NCBI GenBank assembly: GCA_963575745.1
Contig: CAUYUJ010015517.1
Location: forward strand, 135,001-164,067
DNA: 29,067 nucleotides
Direction: 5' to 3'
DNA from: Prorocentrum cordatum
Taxonomy: Eukaryota > Sar > Dinophyceae > Prorocentrales > Prorocentraceae
The notes beneath the pieces were generated by a model. That model made no database searches. It was given only the letters and a program-made list of their open reading frames with translations, and was not told the DNA's origin. Below, piece after piece: positions 19,780 to 29,067 of this stretch. The position numbers were made by a program, and so were the translations under genes. The number at the start of each line of letters is the position of its first letter. The first letter of the stretch is position 1.

Positions 19780-20396
19780 AGTCAATATGAATGCTATTCC
19801 CCGATATCCCCAAAGGCATCCTGGAAGATTGCCTGCGCCCAACCGCGTGTGGTGTTTTTATTTATACACCAGGTTTGGCGCAAATCCGTTTCTTATACTT
19901 GTTTTTCGATCGGAACGTGTTCGGCTCTTCCAAAATGTTGTTCCCGCTGCAACACTGGCCTCATTTTCGAACTTCCGCTCGGTTCGGACCCTCCCGCGCG
20001 CTGTTTTTTACACATAGTATTGGGGGTGATTGTCGTTCATATTTGTTGTTCAATCCGAACTTGTTCAATTCTTCCGACACGCTGCTCCCGCGGCAGCGCT
20101 GGCCTGATGTTCAAGCTCCAACCGCCGTCCGCGAGGACGACAGTTGGGCCGTCCTCAGGTTGTATCTTAAGTCAGGGATGAAAAAACTGCATCAACAGAA
20201 ACTTTCGGCGGTCCTCCATGGATTTCCCGGATCTGCTCTGGGACCCCCCAACGGCACTTCCCGCGCCCCCTCCCCTCCCGCGGCCGCGGGTGATCAAACA
20301 AACGAAGGAAGTCGAATAGAAAATCAGCTTCCGCAAGGCGGCAAAATAAAACGCTTGGGGGGCAGACGATTCAAAAAAACAGCTTCCGGCGGCTGA
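19780..20396 (+). other. Open region with a ~145-bp internal duplication, possible gene fragment
   Basis: Two imperfect copies start near 19895 and 20040. Each has TT(G/A)TTTTTCGATC or TTGTTGTTCAATC, then GTTCGGCTCTTCC or GTTCAATTCTTCC, then CGCTG/GCGCTGGCCT. All three + frames and parts of the - strand show the duplicated peptide similarity, so frame conservation does not identify a coding strand. One + frame is open to TGA near 20396 and includes EDDSWAVLRLYLKSGMKKLH, which looks coding-like. I cannot assign a product. Confidence 0.3.
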
Positions 20397-20492
20397 ATTC
20401 GATTAGTCCGCCCCACTCATTAAATTCGAGGCCCCCGGGACGGGGGGGGGCATTTTCATCGTTTGCAATTCATCGTTTGCCCTCATTCAGGA

Positions 20493-20590
20493 GAAAGACG
20501 ACGACAACGACGACGACGACGACGAATGACGACGAACGACGAACGACGAACAACGGAAAGACGAATGCGGCGGCGGCGGCGGCCGCGGCG
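20493..20590 (+). repeat. (GAC)n/(GACGAA)n and (GGC)n microsatellites
   Basis: GAC triplets (20493-20530) pass into GACGAAC units and then into a GCGGCGGCGG run up to about 20588. They precede the much longer AGC/AGT tract. Confidence 0.8.
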
Positions 20591-20696
20591 ACACCCCGCG
20601 AAGGGGTGCAATTCCCGCCGCCCTCCGCGGGAAAGAATCCAAAGCAGTGAAGCGTCCTCGTCCCCCTGCTCGTCATCACCATCACAATATCTTGCG

Positions 20697-21785
<1,089 letters not shown>

Positions 21786-22524
21786 TATTTGTAGCAGGCA
21801 AGTAATAGCAACGCGCTTGTGTACCATTGCTTTTCTTATCTGTAGTAAGCCCTGACAACATAACAAATCGTGACGTTACCGGCCCTCTTCCCCCCCAGTA
21901 ACGGCCGTTATCGCCGAATAACAAAAAATGGTCTCATGGCGGAAGAGAGATGGAGAAAGAGGCGGGATGGAGGGAAGGAGGGAAGGGGCTGCGGGAGGAG
22001 AAATGCATGAGGGAAGAAGACCATCCGTCTACTATACGCTATACTGCAGGCTGGCGGAGATGGAGATGGTGTGTGAATGATCGAATGAATGGACGGTCGT
22101 GTATGGTCATTGCATGAGTGGTGCTCACGGCGATGAGGTGGATGGCGTGGACACTGACGAAAAAAGACATGATGATGAAAAACATGATGAGGATAACGAT
22201 GTAGTGCGTGCGGAATGGAGCGGGTGATGGAGTGGAGGGCGTGTGGGACTGGTGATGATGGTGGACATGTGCACAATGACGATGGAGAATAATGATGACG
22301 ATGCTGATGATGATGACGATGACGTTGGAAATTGGAACAGGATGCAGAAGGTGATGGTGCTGTTTGCGATGATGCTGATCAGTGCGGGTGCGCACAGGTT
22401 CCAGGCCACTGCCTGAAAGCCAAGCCAAATGCAAGAACAAAACAATCTGAGAGATTTGGAATAAAGCGTGTGAGCGGTGATGCTGCAGGGGACACAGAAG
22501 AAAACACAACCAGGGAAACAATTT
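21786..22524. repeat. ~740-bp duplicated sequence, copy 1
   Basis: Homologous to 23282-24036 from CGCGCTTGTRTACCATTGC to CAATTTCG. It contains a GTTACCGGCC segment and the perfect palindrome TAACGGCCGTTA (21899-21910), then AGAGATGGAGAAA and many ATGATGATG strings. A - strand frame (22039-22521) is open and is also open in copy 2, but so are other frames. No product is recognised. Confidence 0.85.
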
Positions 22525-22551
22525 CGTAGTAGTAGTAGTAGAAGAAGTAGC

Positions 22552-22586
<35 letters not shown>

Positions 22587-22627
22587 GAGTAGGAGTAGGA
22601 GCAGTAGTAGTAGTAGTAGTAGTCGTC

Positions 22628-22672
<45 letters not shown>

Positions 22673-22711
22673 ATAGTGGTAGTAGTTGTAGTACTAGTAG
22701 TAGGAATAGTC

Positions 22712-22754
<43 letters not shown>

Positions 22755-22789
22755 TCGTAGTAGTAGTAGTAGTAGCAGTAATAGTAGTC

Positions 22790-22820
<31 letters not shown>

Positions 22821-22822
22821 CC

Positions 22823-22880
<58 letters not shown>

Positions 22881-22899
22881 AGTAGTAGTAGTAAGTAGT

Positions 22900-22941
<42 letters not shown>

Positions 22942-23116
22942 ACTACTTGTAGGAGTAATCGTAGAAGTAGTAGTAGTAGTACCAGTCGTAGTAATAGTAG
23001 TAGTAGGAGTAGTAGTAGTAGTAGTAGTAGTGGTAGTAGTAGTAGTAGTAGTGATAGTAGTCGTAATACTACTAGTAGTCGTAGATTGTTATGTAGCAGT
23101 AGTAGTAGTAGTAGTA

Positions 23117-23157
<41 letters not shown>

Positions 23158-23209
23158 CGTAGTAGTGGTAGTAGTAGTAGTAATAGTAGTAGTAGTAGTA
23201 GTAGTAGTC

Positions 23210-23241
<32 letters not shown>

Positions 23242-23242
23242 C

Positions 23243-23281
<39 letters not shown>
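22525..23281 (+). repeat. (AGT)n microsatellite, ~0.75 kb
   Basis: AGT/TAG triplets with scattered AGG, AGC, CGT and AAT variants. It begins immediately after CAATTTCG of copy 1 and ends at copy 2. Together with the first tract it forms a twofold [AGT tract + ~740 bp] tandem structure. Confidence 0.95.
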
Positions 23282-24036
23282 AAAGCAGCGCGCTTGTATA
23301 CCATTGCGTTTTTGATCTGTACGTAAGCCCTGACAGAATAACAATGTTCCTAAGCACTCCTAGACGCCACTGGCGCGAATCGTGACGTTACCGGCCCTGT
23401 TCCCCCCCCCGTAACGGCCGTTATCGCCGAAGAATGAAGAATGGTTTCATGGCGGAAGAGAGATGGAGAAAAAAGCGGGATGGAGGGGAGGAGGGAAGGG
23501 GATGCGAGAGGAGAAACGCATGAGGGAAGAACACCCTCCGTCTGCTATCCGCTATACTGCAGGCTGGCGGTGATGAAGATGGTGTGTGAATGATCGAATG
23601 AATGGACGGTCGTGTATGGTCAATGCATGAGTGGTGCTCACGGCGATGAGGTGGATGGCGTGGATGGTGACGAAAAAGGACATGATGATGAAAAAAATGA
23701 TGCGGATAGCGATGTAGTGTGTGCGGAATGGAGCGGGTGATGGAGTGGAAGGCGTGTGGGACTGGTGATGATGGTGGACATGTGCACAATGACGACGGAT
23801 CATAATGATGACGATGCTGATGGTGACGATGATGTTGGAAATTGGAACAGGATGCAAAAGGTGATGGTGCTGTTTGCGATGATGCCAATAAGTGCGTGTG
23901 CGCACAGGTTCCAGGCCACTGCCTGAAAGCCAAGCCAAATGCAAGAAAAAACGTTCTGAGAGATTTGGAATAAAGCGTGTGAGCGGTGATGTTGTAGGCG
24001 ACACAGAAGAAAAGAAACAATCAGGAAAACAATTTC
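23282..24036. repeat. ~740-bp duplicated sequence, copy 2
   Basis: Matches copy 1 over its length with scattered substitutions. It has an extra ~35 bp at about 23344-23378 (TTCCTAAGCACTCC... ), and the palindrome TAACGGCCGTTA is preserved at 23412-23423. Beyond CAATTTCG it continues into unrelated sequence instead of an AGT tract, which marks the end of the tandem duplication. Confidence 0.85.
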
Positions 24037-24174
24037 GTCTGGAGAGATCATGTGGAGAGACAACGAAGAAACGAACAACAGAAATGACGGAACTCCGCGC
24101 GAGTTGAAAGCCGCTGAAGTTAAGATCGATCCGCTTCTAATTCGCTGGTGGGAACAGCCAGCCTAACTAAAAAG

Positions 24175-24461
24175 CGTTCGGGTCAAAGTTCATTCGGGTT
24201 TGAATTCGCTAGGGTTTTAATACGGTTGGGTTGGCATTCGCTCGGATTTAAGATTGCTCGCGTTTAGATCCACTCGTTTGTTTTTATCCGCTCGGGTGCT
24301 CGGTTTTCATTTCGATATGTATAAACTCGTTCGGTTCAAATTCGCTCGGGCTTACAGTAGTTCGGGTTTGAATTCGTTCAGGTTTAATTTCGCTCGGTTT
24401 TATTTTCGCTCGATTTAAATTTGCTTGGGTTTAAATTCGCTCGGGCTTACATTCGCTCGGC
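24175..24461 (+). repeat. 16-bp tandem repeat (TCGGGTTTAAATTCGC type)
   Basis: About 17 degenerate 16-bp units on the + strand, e.g. TCGGGTTTGAATTCGC, TCGGATTTAAGATTGC, TCGGTTTTATTTTCGC and TCGGGCTTACATTCGC. One irregular longer segment lies near 24295-24330. The 16-bp step is clear for most of the array. Confidence 0.85.
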
Positions 24462-24494
24462 TGCACCAGCGCAACCAGGGCGAAAACCAAGCAA

Positions 24495-24605
24495 GAAGCC
24501 GACGGAGACCGAAACCGAACGACAAAAAACACAGCGAACAAAGCGAGCGAAACGAAACCGAACGAAAAACAGTGCGAGCGAAAAGAACGAGCGAACAATT
24601 ACGCT
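24495..24605 (+). repeat. GAGCGAA-rich segment, complementary to the 16-bp array
   Basis: Carries repeated GCGAGCGAAACGAAACCGAA-like strings, the reverse complement of the TTCGCTCGG core at 24175-24461. The two form a loose large inverted repeat. A related segment lies at 25505-25620. Confidence 0.6.
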
Positions 24606-24705
24606 ACCGAGGAACCCCACATACTTATATTATGACTGGAGTGATGAGAGCTGAAGTGGAGCATGTGAGACTGATGTTGGTGGCCGTTGCCCCGCCGATA
24701 CCGTT

Positions 24706-25341
24706 GTGCCCTGGACGACCGTCACGGATAGCGGCCGCGGTGAGAGACCACCCCCTGCGCACCGCCCTACGGTGTCGAGAATATGCCATGCCTGCTGTGC
24801 CCTGAACGACCGTCACGGATAGCGGCCGCGGTGAGAGACCACCCCCTGCGCACCCCCTTACGGTGTCGAGAATATGCCATGCCTGCTGTGCCCTGGACGA
24901 CCGTCACGGATAGCGGCCGCGGTGAGAGACCACCCCCTGCGCACCCCCTTATGGTGTCGAGAATATGCCATGCCTGCTGTGCCCTGGACGACCGTCACGG
25001 ATAGCGGCCGCGGTGAGAGACCACCCCCTGCGCACCCCCTATGGTGTCGAGAATATGCCATGCCTGCTGTGCCCTGGACGACCGTCACGGATAGCGGCCG
25101 CGGTGAGAGACCACCCCCTGCGCACCCCCTTATGGTGTCGAGAATATGCCACGCCTGCTGTGCCCTGAACGACCGTCACGGATAGCGGCCGCGGTGAGAG
25201 ACCACCCCCCGCGCACCCCCTTATGGTGTCGAGAATATGCCATGCCTGCTGTGCCCTGGACGACCGTCACGGATAGCGGCCGCGGTGAGAGACCACCCCC
25301 TGCGCACCCCCCTACGGTGTCGAGAATATGCCATGCCTGCT
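24706..25341 (+). repeat. 91-bp minisatellite, seven units
   Basis: GTGCCCTG starts at 24706, 24797, 24888, 24979, 25069, 25160 and 25251, and a partial eighth unit starts at 25342. Units are 91 bp except one of 90 (a missing T). They are nearly identical and each contains GCGGCCGC, GAGAGACCACCCCCTGCGC and GTCGAGAATATGCC. Since 91 is not a multiple of three, the frame rotates each unit; both strands stay open throughout, which explains the apparent repeat proteins here. Confidence 0.97.
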
Positions 25342-25359
25342 GTGCCCGAACGACTGGGG

Positions 25360-25455
25360 CGTGCTGTGCATGTGCTGTGCTGTGCTGTGCAAGAAGAGGG
25401 AGAGGAGGGAGAGGAGGCGGCAGAGGAGGAGGAGGAGGAGGAGGAGGAGGAGGTG
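25360..25455 (+). repeat. (TGTGC)n and (GGA)n microsatellites
   Basis: Four GTGCT pentamers (about 25368-25389), then GAGGGAGAGGAG and a (GAG/GGA) run to about 25452. Confidence 0.85.
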
Positions 25456-25504
25456 AGTCGCGGGTGCGGCGCGGCATGGAAAAACCATAACCCCACGAAA
25501 CATG

Positions 25505-25620
25505 TGGGGAAACAGCGAGCAACAACAAATTCGAGCGAAACAAATTCGAGCAACAAAAAGCAAGCGAAACAACAACGAGCGAAAAGAAAGCGAGCGAAAC
25601 AAAAGCAACGAGCGAAATAA
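25505..25620 (+). repeat. GAGCGAA/CAA-rich degenerate repeat
   Basis: Repeated AACAAATTCGAGCGAAAC, AAGCAAGCGAAAC and AACGAGCGAAA strings. It shares the GAGCGAA core with 24495-24605 and is the reverse complement of the TTCGCTC core at 24175-24461. Together these segments flank the 91-bp minisatellite. Confidence 0.7.
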
Positions 25621-25621
25621 A

Positions 25622-26090
25622 ACACCACCGGCCGTGATGGCCCCGAGGCGCCGCCAAGCTGGCCCAAGGTGATCCAAGGGGCATCCAAGAGGTTCGTAGA
25701 GGCCTCTAAGAGCCCCCCCAGTGGGGCACGCGAGAGGCACGACACAACTAACGATCAAATGCGCTCAGTGATTCTCAGGTTCACGCTCTTCTGGCCTTGA
25801 GTCAATCCAAGATGGCCCAGCAGGCCCCAAAGACCAACCGAAAACGGCTCAAAAAGGCACTGAGATGACCCCAACACGGCCTCAAACGGCCCAAGGTAAC
25901 CTCAAGACAGCCTCGTCGGGTCCCAAGATGGCCCCAAGGTAGCCCAGAGATGTCCCCCAAAACCGCCTCCGAAGGCGCAAGACATCACAAGAGCACCTGA
26001 AGACTGTCAAGAAGGGCCCAAAGGTGGCCCAAGAGGACGCCAAAAGGCCCAAGGAATGCCCAAGATGGCCTTGATACGACCCCGAAATGG
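25622..26090 (-). repeat. Degenerate tract of the CTTGGGGCC family, - orientation
   Basis: Units such as GGCCCAAGATGGCC, CCCAAGGTAGCCC and CCTCAAGACAGCC on the + strand are the reverse complement of the CTTGGGGCCNTCTTGGGCC type seen at 18640-19215. The tract lies directly beyond the 3' side of the - strand sulfotransferase fragment. Confidence 0.75.
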
Positions 26091-26241
26091 CCGTAGAGGG
26101 CCGACATTCAGAAGCTGTTGCTTTTCCATTTGGGCCACCAGTGTCTTGCGTTGATTGCATTCCTGCGAATCCCAGTCCGTTTGCTCCCCCGGTCGTTGAA
26201 GCAACAGGTGGGGGAACATGGCTGCAAAATGCGTTCGTACG

Positions 26242-27087
26242 TCAAGTAAGCGCATACACTGTACGCCAATACTTCTCAATTGTCTGGTCAAACAAGTTGC
26301 GTCCAAAAAGGCAGGGGGCGGCGGTGAGTCGCCGTAGGCGTCTTCGATAACAGTCTCTGATCTCCGACATGCTGCAGTGTATTCCATTCCCACCATTGGA
26401 GCAACCGAAGTCTCCCCAAGCATGCCTTGGCGGCCATAGTGCTACAGGATCAGGTCGCTCACAAACTTGATGTGCATCAACAATCTGTTTGACCGTGTTC
26501 CAAAACTCCCAACCGGCACACTTTGGTACGTGAACGAAAAAGAATATGCGTGTCACATTTCCCTGCCGTCCACGGGCATTGCTTCTGGCAGCGGGTCCAC
26601 TTTCACGCTGAATCCTGTCCTGTTTGGCTGTGGTAGAGGATCCGGCATATTCGGATCCAGCCATGCCATGTTTGGGCTTCGGCTTGGGCTTAGTTCGTGA
26701 TGGCTTCGCGTTGGGCTTTGCACTGGCCGAACTATTGGCGAGAATCGATGATCTGGCAGGTTCGGATCCAGCCATCGTACTACCGGGTATGGGCTCAGGC
26801 GTGCTTATTGATGCATCCGCGTTGGGATTTGGACTGGTCGGATTACTGGCGCTGCTCGAATCTGGAGCAACCTTACCCTCACTTGAAGCAGGTGCGCGAT
26901 CAGAATCAACAGCATCAGCATTGACTCGGTGTGGATGTGATTGCCGTAGCAAAGCGAGCTCACTGCCCCAAAGTAGGGAAACCGCAAGAGTCATATCGTC
27001 AAGCCCAAAGGCCACCAGCACGATGATAATAATCCAAAGCACTAAGAACAACTCCGGTCGCAGACCACGCACAGATATAGCCGCCAT
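26242..27087 (-). CDS. Membrane-anchored sulfotransferase, N-terminal fragment
   Basis: A 281-residue - strand frame; I chose the ATG at 27087, just before the membrane segment. Residues 13-29 (LFLVLWIIIIVLVAFGL) look like the signal anchor of a type II Golgi enzyme. Residues 40-175 are a Ser/Pro/Ala/Lys-rich stem with partly repeated MAGSE...SS blocks and a KPKPKPK run. Residues 181-200 (IFFFVHVPKCAGWEFWNTVK) match the 5'-phosphosulfate-binding loop of PAPS-dependent sulfotransferases (FVHVPKxAGTSF type), and IHCSMSEIRDC follows. Such enzymes transfer sulfate from PAPS to glycans. The 3'-phosphate-binding RxPxxR/S region is missing: the frame stops 82 residues after the loop. A second - frame (26007-26423) is open beyond the stop, so an intron, a frameshift or true truncation is possible. 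The substrate is unknown. Confidence 0.6.
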   Translation of the reverse strand: MAAISVRGLRPELFLVLWIIIIVLVAFGLDDMTLAVSLLWGSELALLRQSHPHRVNADAVDSDRAPASSEGKVAPDSSSASNPTSPNPNADASISTPEPIPGSTMAGSEPARSSILANSSASAKPNAKPSRTKPKPKPKHGMAGSEYAGSSTTAKQDRIQRESGPAARSNARGRQGNVTRIFFFVHVPKCAGWEFWNTVKQIVDAHQVCERPDPVALWPPRHAWGDFGCSNGGNGIHCSMSEIRDCYRRRLRRLTAAPCLFGRNLFDQTIEKYWRTVYALT

Positions 27088-27401
27088 ATCTTGCAAATGT
27101 TCATGCAGCAACTAGGCGCTCATGCTACTAATCAGACGTCGGCAGATGACGCCGCACGCTGCACAGTCGACTCAGCCACGACAGCTCGAGCCAAGCGGCC
27201 CCAGACAGCCAGCTCGCGACAAAACAGAAGTGAGGCCGCCCAACCCTAGGAAGACGAGATCCGCGCAACTCCCATGCGCCGGGGGCGTCGAAAGCCCCAT
27301 CCAATAGACACGAGACGAGGATAAGAAACCCAAGCGTCGCATTTGAGGAAGAGGACGAGGAGAGGGAGAGAGAGTTGGGGGATTCCTCGGACGACTTCGC
27401 C

Positions 27402-27456
27402 CTTCGCGCTGCGCGAAGTTTTTTTTGTTTTTGTTGTTGCTTCGCGCTGCGCGAAG
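27402..27456. repeat. Two identical 17-bp hairpins 38 bp apart
   Basis: CTTCGCGCTGCGCGAAG occurs at 27402-27418 and 27440-27456. Each folds with an 8-bp stem and a 1-base centre (in practice a slightly larger loop). Between them is a T-rich spacer containing TTTTTTTTGTTTTTGTTGTTG. They may be a small hairpin-type mobile sequence or a cruciform site; no named family is recognised. Confidence 0.8.
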
Positions 27457-27797
27457 CACGATGTGCGGTCCTCTTCGCCCCTTCACGCCGCCACCCGGAG
27501 AGGAACGGCACTCTGGCCCAGACTGCGACGGGCGAAACGCGACTCTTTTTGGGCTCTGGCGGGTGACCACGGACTCCCCGAGGGCATTAGGACACCCGAA
27601 TTGTCGCGGTTTCGTGCCGTGTCGACCTCGGCGTTGGTTCCTGACTCCGCAGGGATCGTTCAACCTTGAACGATCGGCAGTTGCCGAAACGTCAGATCGC
27701 TGAACATCGACCGATTCTGGGTCGCCATCGACGTGCAACCTTGAATGCCCGCGGCGGGGTCGCCGCTGGTCGATACGACGTAACCCTACCGTCTCCG

Positions 27798-28100
27798 GGA
27801 TAACCGCGTTTGGGCGCGCGAGGCGCGAACCTGTGGCTACCACTGACGGTCCCCAGCCCCGATGATTCGGGAGGGTTGGGCGCCCGAATTATCCGGGACA
27901 ACTTCGGTCCAGGGTTTCTCCGGCTTGGGCCCCCGAGGCGCGACTCTGTAGCTGCTGCCCCCAGCCCGATGATCCGGGAGGGATGGGCGCCCGAATTATC
28001 TGAGGTAGCTGCGGGGCCTGTGTAACTCTGGGTTTGGCCCCCGCGGCGCGAATCTGTAGCTACCCCTGACGGCCTCCAGCCACGATGATTCGGGGCTCTC
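27798..28100 (+). repeat. Tandem repeat, three units of ~108-115 bp
   Basis: The motif (G/C)GAGGCGCGA or GCGGCGCGA followed by CTGTRGCT starts near 27820, 27935 and 28043. Each copy is followed by CCCCAGCC..GATGATTCGGGAGG and, in the first two, by TGGGCGCCCGAATTATC. Units differ by small insertions and deletions. Confidence 0.75.
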
Positions 28101-28232
28101 AAGCATGGGGTGCCTCGAGAGGTTCGGACGGGTCTGTCAGTGCGGGTCGTGACAGACCCTGGAGATAGTCCAGGCTGGCCCAAACAGACCCGCATTGTTG
28201 TCTGGTGCGATCTCAGCACCCCGACCCTGGGG

Positions 28233-28435
28233 GCTCTTAGTCGTCGTCGTCGGCGGCGGCGTCTTCCTGCTCTTCACACTTCCTCCCCCCCCCTCCTGCC
28301 GCTCATTATGCTCTTCCTTCTCATGTTCCGCGTCGTCTTGGTCGTCGTCCTCCTCCGCCTCCTCCTCATCCTCCTCCTCCTGCTCCTCTTCCTCCTTGTC
28401 TTATCCCTCCTCATCCCCTGCTCTCCCGCTCTGGC
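28233..28435 (+). repeat. GTC/GGC triplets and C/T-rich tract
   Basis: GTCGTCGTCGTCGGCGGCGGCGTC is followed by about 170 bp rich in CTC, CTT and TCC triplets. The serine/leucine open frames here follow from this composition. The AG at 28489-28490 (CCCCCAG) could be a 3' splice site, but no exon downstream is convincing. Confidence 0.6.
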
Positions 28436-28522
28436 TCCCGCAGAAGCCGTGGGACAGACTTGCTGGTCACCGCTCTTTTTCTGCCCCCAGGTACATTCGG
28501 GGGCGCGCACACATGGATTAGC

Positions 28523-28562
28523 GATCCGTGGATTTGGCGCGCGGTCGCCAAATCCATGGATC
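28523..28562. other. 17-bp inverted repeat (hairpin)
   Basis: GATCCGTGGATTTGGCG (28523-28539) and CGCCAAATCCATGGATC (28546-28562) are complementary with one G/T-type mismatch and a 6-base loop (CGCGGT). It is a strong hairpin in otherwise unassigned sequence. No CTRR end lies at the spacing expected for a Helitron terminus. Confidence 0.75.
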
Positions 28563-28849
28563 GGGGGAGGTGCCCTCCGCAGAATGCGGCCGGTGCCGCC
28601 TCGCTCGGCGGCGGAAGCCAGCGGTTGTCCATGGAAACGGGGCCCGCCGCTAATCCACGCCTCCTTGCTCCATGTTTGCGATCGCCTGATGTTCCTCTTC
28701 CTATATTTTAATAAGCCCGGGCGGGGGGACCCCCCCTCCCCCACCCAAAACCGAACTCCCGGGATCTGGGGCTTTGGGACCCTCCGGGCGGGCCTCGAAG
28801 CGGCCCCCCGGCCTCGCAGGGCGTTTTGCCAAACCTTCCCAGCACACCT

Positions 28850-29012
28850 AGGGCGATCAAAGGGGTCATCGGGGACGTCCCAGAGACCCCCAGGACACCA
28901 CAAGAGCGCGCCAAGAGTGACCGACGTGACCTCAATATGGCCCAAGAGTCCTCCAGGACGGCCCCACAGAGGCCTCCAAGAGCACCCCCAAGAAGGTCCC
29001 AAGAGGCAGAAA
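28850..29012 (-). repeat. Degenerate tract of the CTTGGGGCC family, - orientation
   Basis: CCCAGAGACCCCCAGGACACC, ATGGCCCAAGAGTCC and CCTCCAAGAGCACCCCCAAG on the + strand are the reverse complement of the T/G-rich units elsewhere. It ends abruptly at about 29012, where AT-rich sequence begins. Confidence 0.65.
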
Positions 29013-29067
29013 TCATTGATTTTTGTTTGATTTTGGTGAATTCTGGGGTTCTCCTCTTTTCGGCTTC

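Noticed and set aside
24706-25341. Possible CRISPR array
   Set aside because: The 91-bp units are contiguous and identical along their length; there are no variable spacers.
28110-29030. 306-residue + strand open frame
   Set aside because: It crosses C/T-rich triplets, a hairpin and a degenerate repeat with no consistent coding composition.

Overview
The window looks like nuclear DNA of a dinoflagellate, probably a core dinoflagellate with a GC-rich genome; a Prorocentrum-type genome is a guess, not a demonstration. The reasons are: short lysine/aspartate-rich coding islands separated by introns of simple sequence; 3' splice sites of the form AG|G at almost every exon; GT mixed with likely GC 5' splice sites; several genes in tandem on the + strand; and very heavy microsatellite, minisatellite and degenerate GC-rich repeat content. 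No bacterial operon, tRNA, rRNA or CRISPR array was recognised. All exon models come from reading frame, phase and splice motifs by eye; no transcript or database evidence was available.

Layout. 1-1793: 3' part of a + strand gene ending in a serine/alanine/glycine/proline 8-residue repeat. 2298-4518: 3' exons of a second + strand gene with a lysine-rich C terminus. 4519-6118: intergenic, with two small hairpins and an AT-rich island holding a palindromic AAACGTTT array. 6119-12317: a multi-exon + strand gene of a type I recall as abundant and uncharacterised in dinoflagellates. 13144-13967: the start of another such + strand gene, cut by a 100-N assembly gap (13968-14067). 14415-17271: a - strand Helitron Rep-type pseudogene with frameshifts and stops. 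In it, both positions where the Rep catalytic tyrosines are expected read cysteine.

17463-25620 is mostly repeats: a ~168-bp tandem array, a long T/G-rich degenerate tract, two AGT tracts of ~1.1 and ~0.75 kb each followed by a copy of the same ~740-bp sequence, a 16-bp repeat, and seven copies of a 91-bp minisatellite. 25622-26090 is the same degenerate tract in the opposite orientation. It lies directly beyond the 3' end of a - strand membrane-anchored sulfotransferase fragment (26242-27087). The rest is tandem repeats, hairpins and one more degenerate tract.

The genes do not form an evident pathway. What unites the window is repeat expansion between and inside genes, a decayed rolling-circle transposon and partial genes. 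The most unusual unexplained structure is the palindromic array at 5479-5655.
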